From Tritrichomonas musculus (taxonomy: Eukaryota > Parabasalia > Tritrichomonadida > Tritrichomonadidae): a stretch of DNA of 64,000 bases. The notes beneath the pieces were generated by a model, which was not told the DNA's origin, did no database searches, and saw only the letters and a program-made list of their open reading frames with translations. The translations under genes were made by a program, and so were the position numbers. The stretch is from the NCBI GenBank assembly GCA_039105265.1, contig JAPFFF010000079.1, forward strand, positions 186,001 to 250,000. The letters run 5' to 3'. This document shows positions 59,163-64,000 of this stretch, piece after piece; position 1 is the first letter of the stretch, and each line of letters begins with the position of its first letter.

Positions 59163-59560
59163 AGTTATGAAATTCAAAAAGTTGAAAAATTCTTTTCACA
59201 AAAAAAAAAAAAAAAAAAAAAATACAGGAATATAAAATTCCCGGAAAATAAAATCCGGAACATACAGTTACCAAAAATTAAGAAAGTTTGTTTTTCTAGA
59301 AAAAAAAAAAAAAAGAAAAGAAAAAGAAAAAAGAAAAAAGTTATGAAATTCAAAAAGTTGAAAAATTCTTTTCACAAAAAAAAATAAAAAATAAAAAATA
59401 CAGGAATATAAAATTCCCGGAAAATAAAATCCGGAACATACAGTTACCAAAAATTAGGAAAGTTTGTTTTTCTAGAAAAAAAAAAAAAAAAAGAAAAGAA
59501 AAAGAAAAAAGAAAAAAGTTATGAAATTCAAAAAGTTGAAAAATTCTTTTCACAATGAAA
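59163..59560. repeat. Tandem repeat of about 178 bp flanking the foldback element
   Basis: AGTTATGAAATTCAAAAAGT followed by TGAAAAATTCTTTTCACAA starts near 59163, 59339 and 59518. The first two copies are followed by the same 130-bp stretch (TACAGGAATATAAAATTCCC and AAGAAAGTTTGTTTTTCTAG among its contents). The third copy stops at the foldback element. A related start (TTATAAAATTCAAAAAGTTG) reappears just beyond its other end near 62324. Confidence 0.75.
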
Positions 59561-59768
59561 GCAAATTAAAATTGAGAGAAAAATTACTTTTTGAATACTC
59601 TATTCTAAAAAAGCGCCATTATTTTTTTTCCCAAAAGCGTGCGTTTTCATTACTCCATTAAAGATCGAATCCTAGTTGTTCATATTCCACGTGGGCAAAA
59701 AGGGAAGTGGAGGAAGTCAATGCGTGTGGGGGAAGATCTCTTGAATAATCCATTTACAGGATTACTGT

Positions 59769-61048
59769 AAAACCTCAAATTTCAACAGAAGGATTCCTCA
59801 TTCTGTTGAGTCAAAAATTACCGAAATACGGTGATACCTCAAATTTCAACAGAAAGATTCCTTATTCTGTTGAGTCAATAATTACCGAAATACGGTGATA
59901 CCTCAAATTTCAACAGAAAGATTCCTTATTCTGTTGAGTCAATAATTACCGAAATACGGTGATACCTCAAATTTCAACAGAAAGATTCCTTATTCTGTTG
60001 AGTCAATAATTACCGAAATACGGTGATACCTCAAATTTCAACAGAAAGATTCCTTATTCTGTTGAGTCAATAATTACCGAAATACGGTGATACCTCAAAT
60101 TTCAACAGAAAGATTCCTTATTCTGTTGAGTCAATAATTACCGAAATACGGCGATACCTCAAATTTCAACAGAAAGATTCCTCATTCTGTTGAGTCAATA
60201 ATTACCGAAATACGGTGATACCTCAAATTTCAACAGAAAGATTCCTCATTCTGTTGAGTCAATAATTACCGAAATACGGCGATACCTCAAATTTCAACAG
60301 AAAGATTCCTCATTCTGTTGAGTCAATAATTACCGAAATACGGTGATACCTCAAATTTCAACAGAAAGATTCCTTATTCTGTTGAGTCAATAATTACCGA
60401 AATACGGCGATACCTCAAATTTCAACAGAAAGATTCCTCATTCTGTTGAGTCAATAATTACCGAAATACGGTGATACCTCAAATTTCAACAGAAAGATTC
60501 CTTATTCTGTTGAGTCAATAATTACCGAAATACGGTGATACCTCAAATTTCAACAGAAAGATTCCTTATTCTGTTGAGTCAATAATTACCGAAATACGGT
60601 GATACCTCAAATTTCAACAGAAAGATTCCTTATTCTGTTGAGTCAATAATTACCGAAATACGGTGATACCTCAAATTTCAACAGAAAGATTCCTCATTCT
60701 GTTGAGTCAATAATTACCGAAATACGGTGATACCTCAAATTTCAACAGAAAGATTCCTTATTCTGTTGAGTCAATAATTACCGAAATACGGCGATACCTC
60801 AAATTTCAACAGAAAGATTCCTTATTCTGTTGAGTCAATAATTACCGAAATACGGCGATACCTCAAATTTCAACAGAAAGATTCCTTATTCTGTTGAGTC
60901 AATAATTACCGAAATACGGCGATACCTCAAATTTCAACAGAAAGATTCCTTATTCTGTTGAGTCAATAATTACCGAAATACGGTGATACCTCAAATTTCA
61001 ACAGAAAGATTCCTTATTCTGTTGAGTCAATAATTACCGAAATGCTGT
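59769..61048 (+). repeat. Left-arm 64-bp tandem repeats, 20 copies
   Basis: The unit begins GATACCTCAAATTTCAACAG and ends TACCGAAATACGGT. The first copy is slightly diverged (starts AAAACC) and the last ends GAAATGCTGT. Copies differ mainly at two positions (CGGT/CGGC and CCTTATT/CCTCATT). Each unit contains two small hairpins, TCAACAGAA/TTCTGTTGA and ACCG/CGGT. Confidence 0.95.
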
Positions 61049-61746
61049 ATTTTCTTATATTGTAGCAATCATGCCACTAATTTAACTGATTAATAAATAT
61101 ATATTTAATTAATGATTTTCTTTCTTTTCTTTGAAATTCTTCTTTTTCTAACTTCATCTTGCTTTTTTCCCTACTTCAACATTTGTCTTTCTTTTCTAAA
61201 TTCATCATCTTTCTCTTCTTTTAATTTCCTATTTATCATCTTTATCTTTTCTCTTTATCTTCGTTAACATTATTTTTATTAAGTCATTATCTTTTTATAA
61301 TTCAGCATTTATCTTTCTTTTACTAAAGCCATCATCTTTCTTTTATTCAGTAAAATTATATTGTAAAGATAAATAATTATTAAGCAAAGCCAAACATAAA
61401 ATAATTATTTAATAAGAAGAAGATGAAAAAATAAGAAGTTGAAGCTAAGAGATATAGAAATTGAAAAAGAGATATATAAATGCTAAAGAAAGATAAAGAG
61501 AAAAGATAAAGATGATAAAGAGAAAAGATAAAGATGATAAAGAGAAAAGATAAAGATGATAAATAGGAAATTAAAAGAAGAGAAAGATGATGAATTTAGA
61601 AAAGAAAGACAAATGTTGAAGTAGGGAAAAAAGCAAGATGAAGTTAGAAAAAGAAGAATTTCAAAGAAAAGAAAGAAAATCATTAATTAAATATATATTT
61701 ATTAATCAGTTAAATTAGTGGCATGATTGCTACAATATAAGAAAAT

Positions 61747-62002
61747 ACAGCATTTCGGTAATTATTGACTCAACAGAATAAGGAATCTTTCTGTTGAAAT
61801 TTGAGGTATCGCCGTATTTCGGTAATTATTGACTCAACAGAATAAGGAATCTTTCTGTTGAAATTTGAGGTATCGCCGTATTTCGGTAATTATTGACTCA
61901 ACAGAATAAGGAATCTTTCTGTTGAAATTTGAGGTATCATCGTATTTCGGTAATTTTTGACTCAACAGAATAAGGAATCCTTCTGTTGAAATTTGAGGTT
62001 TT
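61747..62002 (-). repeat. Right-arm 64-bp tandem repeats, 4 copies
   Basis: The same 64-bp unit in inverted orientation, four copies. The outermost copy carries the same edge variants as the outermost left copy, and the innermost carries the same GAAATGCTGT variant as the innermost left copy, so the arms correspond end to end and differ by loss or gain of inner copies. Confidence 0.93.
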
Positions 62003-62204
62003 ACAGTAATCCTGTAAATGGATTATTCAAGAGATCTTCCCCCACACGCATTGACTTCCTCCACTTCCCTTTTTGCCCACGTGGAATATGAACAACTAGG
62101 ATTCGATCTTTAATGGAGTAATGAAAACGCACGCTTTTGGGAAAAAAAATAATGGCGCTTTTTTAGAATAGAGTATTCAAAAAGTAATTTTTCTCTCAAT
62201 TTTT

Positions 62205-62484
62205 AATTGAATAAAAATTTTTAATTTTAATAAAAAAAATTTTGAAGTGAAAAATTGGAAGAACAAAAATCGAAAATACATCACTGGGAAAAATATTGAA
62301 GGAAAAACAAAATAGTGTAAAAGGTTATAAAATTCAAAAAGTTGAAAAATTTTTTATTAATAAAGAAAAATTTTTGAATTTATATTAAATATTACTAAAA
62401 AAAAATAATTGATATATCTATATAATGATAATTATTTAAATTCAATTGTTTATTTATTAAACATTCATGCTTTGATCAATTGGT
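62205..62484. other. AT-rich spacer between foldback element and transposase gene
   Basis: About 280 bases, including the stray flank repeat near 62324-62350. Nothing else seen. Confidence 0.4.
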
Positions 62485-64000
62485 TCAATCGAAAAATTTC
62501 GTTGATTGCATTGAATTATCGGCATCCTTCCAACAGCTTATTTTAAATTGGGGAAATGTATATATCAATTCATTTTCATCTCTTTGAAAAAAGAATTTTC
62601 TATAATTGAAATCAACAATTTTAATAGATAAGTTCTCTTCTTTTAATTTTGGATAGAAATACTCAATTTCCCAAAGAGTTTCATATTTTAATTTATGTGC
62701 TTTTTTAATGACATCTGAAGTTATATCTTGGAACCAAAAATCATTATCATCTTTTTTTATTTTACTTTTTTCTTTGATTTTGTTATTGTTATTGCTGTTA
62801 TTGCTATTGTTATTTCTTTTACTAAAATCTATTGTTTCTTCTTTTTTTTCAATTATCAATTTTTGAAAATTATAATCAATTTCAAATTGAATGCCTGAAT
62901 TTGGTTTTATTTGAAAGCACATTAATACAGATTTTATTAAATCCTCAATGTTTGAATGATCGTCGGGTTTTATTTTGTATTTTTCCATGATTTCTTTTTT
63001 AAGATCGATTATTTTGTTCTCAATTTTTTGATGTGGTGTTTCTTCGTCTTTCACAAGAATGGTTAAGATTATTTCTTTCATAACTTTTTTATCTATATCA
63101 ATTTTTTCTATGTACTTGGCACAATTTTGAAAGATTTTGTGTTCGCAATCGACTTTGGTTCCATATAATGAAGAAAGAAATTCATCTTTTTTGCACTTAC
63201 ACTCAGTATTGCAAAAATAACTGAGGTCACAATAAGTATTTTGTAATTTTGAAATTATGTTCTCTCTCATTTTTTTGCATTTGGCGTGAAGAGATTTGCC
63301 ATGGTTCAGGGAAATATTGTTTGCGTGACCAATTACTTTTTTGAGCAAATTTGATACTCTAGAACAAAAATTTTCATTATTCGAATTCACTTTGTTAGCT
63401 CCTGTATGAAAGCCCTCTGAATGATTGGAGCACGTTGAAACACCAAATTCTGAACGAGTCCAAAGTGCCCAATGGCTGTAATGCCATTTACTATCTTTTT
63501 TAGTTTGGTCTATTGATAGCATTTTTTGAAGCTTTTTGTATTTTTTGATAAAGTTTTCATCCATTTTATCTACGTATTTAGTTTTCTTTTCATTGTAATA
63601 AGCTTTTGACTGCTGGATAATGTCTAATCTTATATCATCATACTCTTCAAAAGAATAGCACTTTAATAGCCTTGCAACAAAGAAATATAGTGCTGAATTT
63701 GCCCCAAAATATTCATAAATATGGCGATGGCAAAAAAAGTGTTCTTTGCAATTTTTTTTTGCAAAACAGCATAACGAAGGATGCATGTCTGACAACAAAG
63801 TTTTGGATTTCCATATTTCATTTTTTATTTTAAATTCGGAACTAGCATCAACAAATATTTGATACAGAATTTCTGCTTCAGACGGGCAAATTGACATTCC
63901 CATTGGGTACGATTCATTCATATGAATTCCATTACATATAGAAAAGCAATAAGGCTTTAAAGATTTAAAGCAAGCATCCATCTCTAAGAAATAGCAATTA
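62485..64000 (-). CDS. MULE-like transposase, partial (runs off the window)
   Basis: An ATG lies at 63981, but the frame remains open to the window edge (NCYFLE before it), so the N-terminus is probably missing. Numbered from that Met: MDACFKSLKP (Asp2, likely first catalytic Asp), 'SDMHPSL' (Asp65, second), CHRH with C84-x2-H87, and 'CSNHSEGFH' (Glu189, third). D...D...C-x2-H...E is the layout of Mutator/MULE DDE transposases. The remainder is Lys/Asn-rich helical sequence with a Cys cluster (CNTECKCKKD, about 257-266) and an Asn run, unlike textbook MULEs. It ends 280 bp from the foldback element; whether it mobilises that element is unknown. Reading is by motif spacing, not by search. Confidence 0.6.
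   Translation of the reverse strand, partial: NCYFLEMDACFKSLKPYCFSICNGIHMNESYPMGMSICPSEAEILYQIFVDASSEFKIKNEIWKSKTLLSDMHPSLCCFAKKNCKEHFFCHRHIYEYFGANSALYFFVARLLKCYSFEEYDDIRLDIIQQSKAYYNEKKTKYVDKMDENFIKKYKKLQKMLSIDQTKKDSKWHYSHWALWTRSEFGVSTCSNHSEGFHTGANKVNSNNENFCSRVSNLLKKVIGHANNISLNHGKSLHAKCKKMRENIISKLQNTYCDLSYFCNTECKCKKDEFLSSLYGTKVDCEHKIFQNCAKYIEKIDIDKKVMKEIILTILVKDEETPHQKIENKIIDLKKEIMEKYKIKPDDHSNIEDLIKSVLMCFQIKPNSGIQFEIDYNFQKLIIEKKEETIDFSKRNNNSNNSNNNNKIKEKSKIKKDDNDFWFQDITSDVIKKAHKLKYETLWEIEYFYPKLKEENLSIKIVDFNYRKFFFQRDENELIYTFPQFKISCWKDADNSMQSTKFFD

Larger units (their letters stand above)
59568..62204. mobile_element. Foldback-type element: 2.6-kb palindrome with repeat-filled arms
   Basis: The outer 200 bp of the left arm (59568-59768) are, as far as I can read, the exact complement of the right end (62003-62204). 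Inward of that, each arm holds tandem copies of a 64-bp unit, 20 on the left and 4 on the right. Then 200 more bases (61049-61260 and about 61490-61746) are again complementary, apart from a 22-bp unit present once on the left and three times on the right. Only about 230 bp in the middle are unpaired. No ORF. Long inverted ends made of tandem repeats are the definition of foldback (FB-like) transposons. TTAA lies at both edges, but the region is so AT-rich that this may be chance. Confidence 0.75.

Noticed and set aside
59769-62002. CRISPR-like array (regular 64-bp repeats)
   Set aside because: There are no unique spacers; the units are continuous tandem copies without variable inserts, lie in a eukaryotic genome and form the arms of a palindrome.
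59568-62204. Maverick/Polinton terminal repeats
   Set aside because: Mavericks are many kilobases long and carry polymerase, integrase and capsid genes between their ends; here only about 230 bp separate the arms.

Overview
The window looks like a piece of a parabasalid (trichomonad) nuclear genome, most likely Tritrichomonas or a close relative. The reasons are a very AT-rich background with GC-richer coding blocks, uninterrupted (intronless) protein genes on both strands, many stop codons of the form TAAA (the stop-overlapping poly(A) signal known from Trichomonas), a BspA-type leucine-rich-repeat protein, a decayed protein kinase with Sel1 repeats, a MULE-like transposase, several TA-flanked miniature elements and a eukaryotic ribosomal protein (eL30). 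No organism name is visible in the sequence, so the genus is an inference.

Layout. 0-7.2 kb: a degenerate amylase-fold protein, a small Pro/Tyr-rich zinc-binding-like protein and a BspA-like LRR protein, separated by long AT-rich DNA. 7.2-13.4 kb: a small TA-flanked MITE, other short repeats, and a dead R2-like non-LTR retrotransposon (9417-13313) inserted exactly at the 3' end of a tRNA-Phe gene with a 15-bp target duplication; a second, older relative seems to lie just beyond it. 15-22 kb: PPP phosphatase, protein kinase, eL30 and a HEAT-type karyopherin-like protein. 22-33 kb: a 1922-residue Asn/Gln/Lys-rich protein, tRNA-Thr, a beta-propeller/UBR-box/PHD protein (UBR7-like) and a Gln-rich protein. 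33-38 kb: a coiled-coil protein divergent from a likely RNase H2 subunit B, then a transposon relic with a helix-turn-helix fragment. 38.7-44.5 kb: a degraded LRR gene and a badly broken kinase/Sel1 gene. 44.5-45.6 kb: tRNA-Lys and two TA-flanked MITEs. 45.7-58.1 kb: MFS transporter, a basic-tailed protein, an exportin-like protein, a large LRR/coiled-coil protein and two small disordered or coiled-coil proteins. 59-64 kb: a 2.6-kb foldback element with 64-bp tandem repeats in both arms, next to a MULE-like transposase gene that runs off the window.

The genes do not form an operon; they are ordinary single eukaryotic genes. The most unusual content is mobile DNA: a site-specific-looking R2-like retroelement parked harmlessly at a tRNA 3' end, carrying its own T-run where the tRNA gene needs a Pol III terminator, and a giant palindrome with unequal tandem-repeat arms (20 versus 4 copies).
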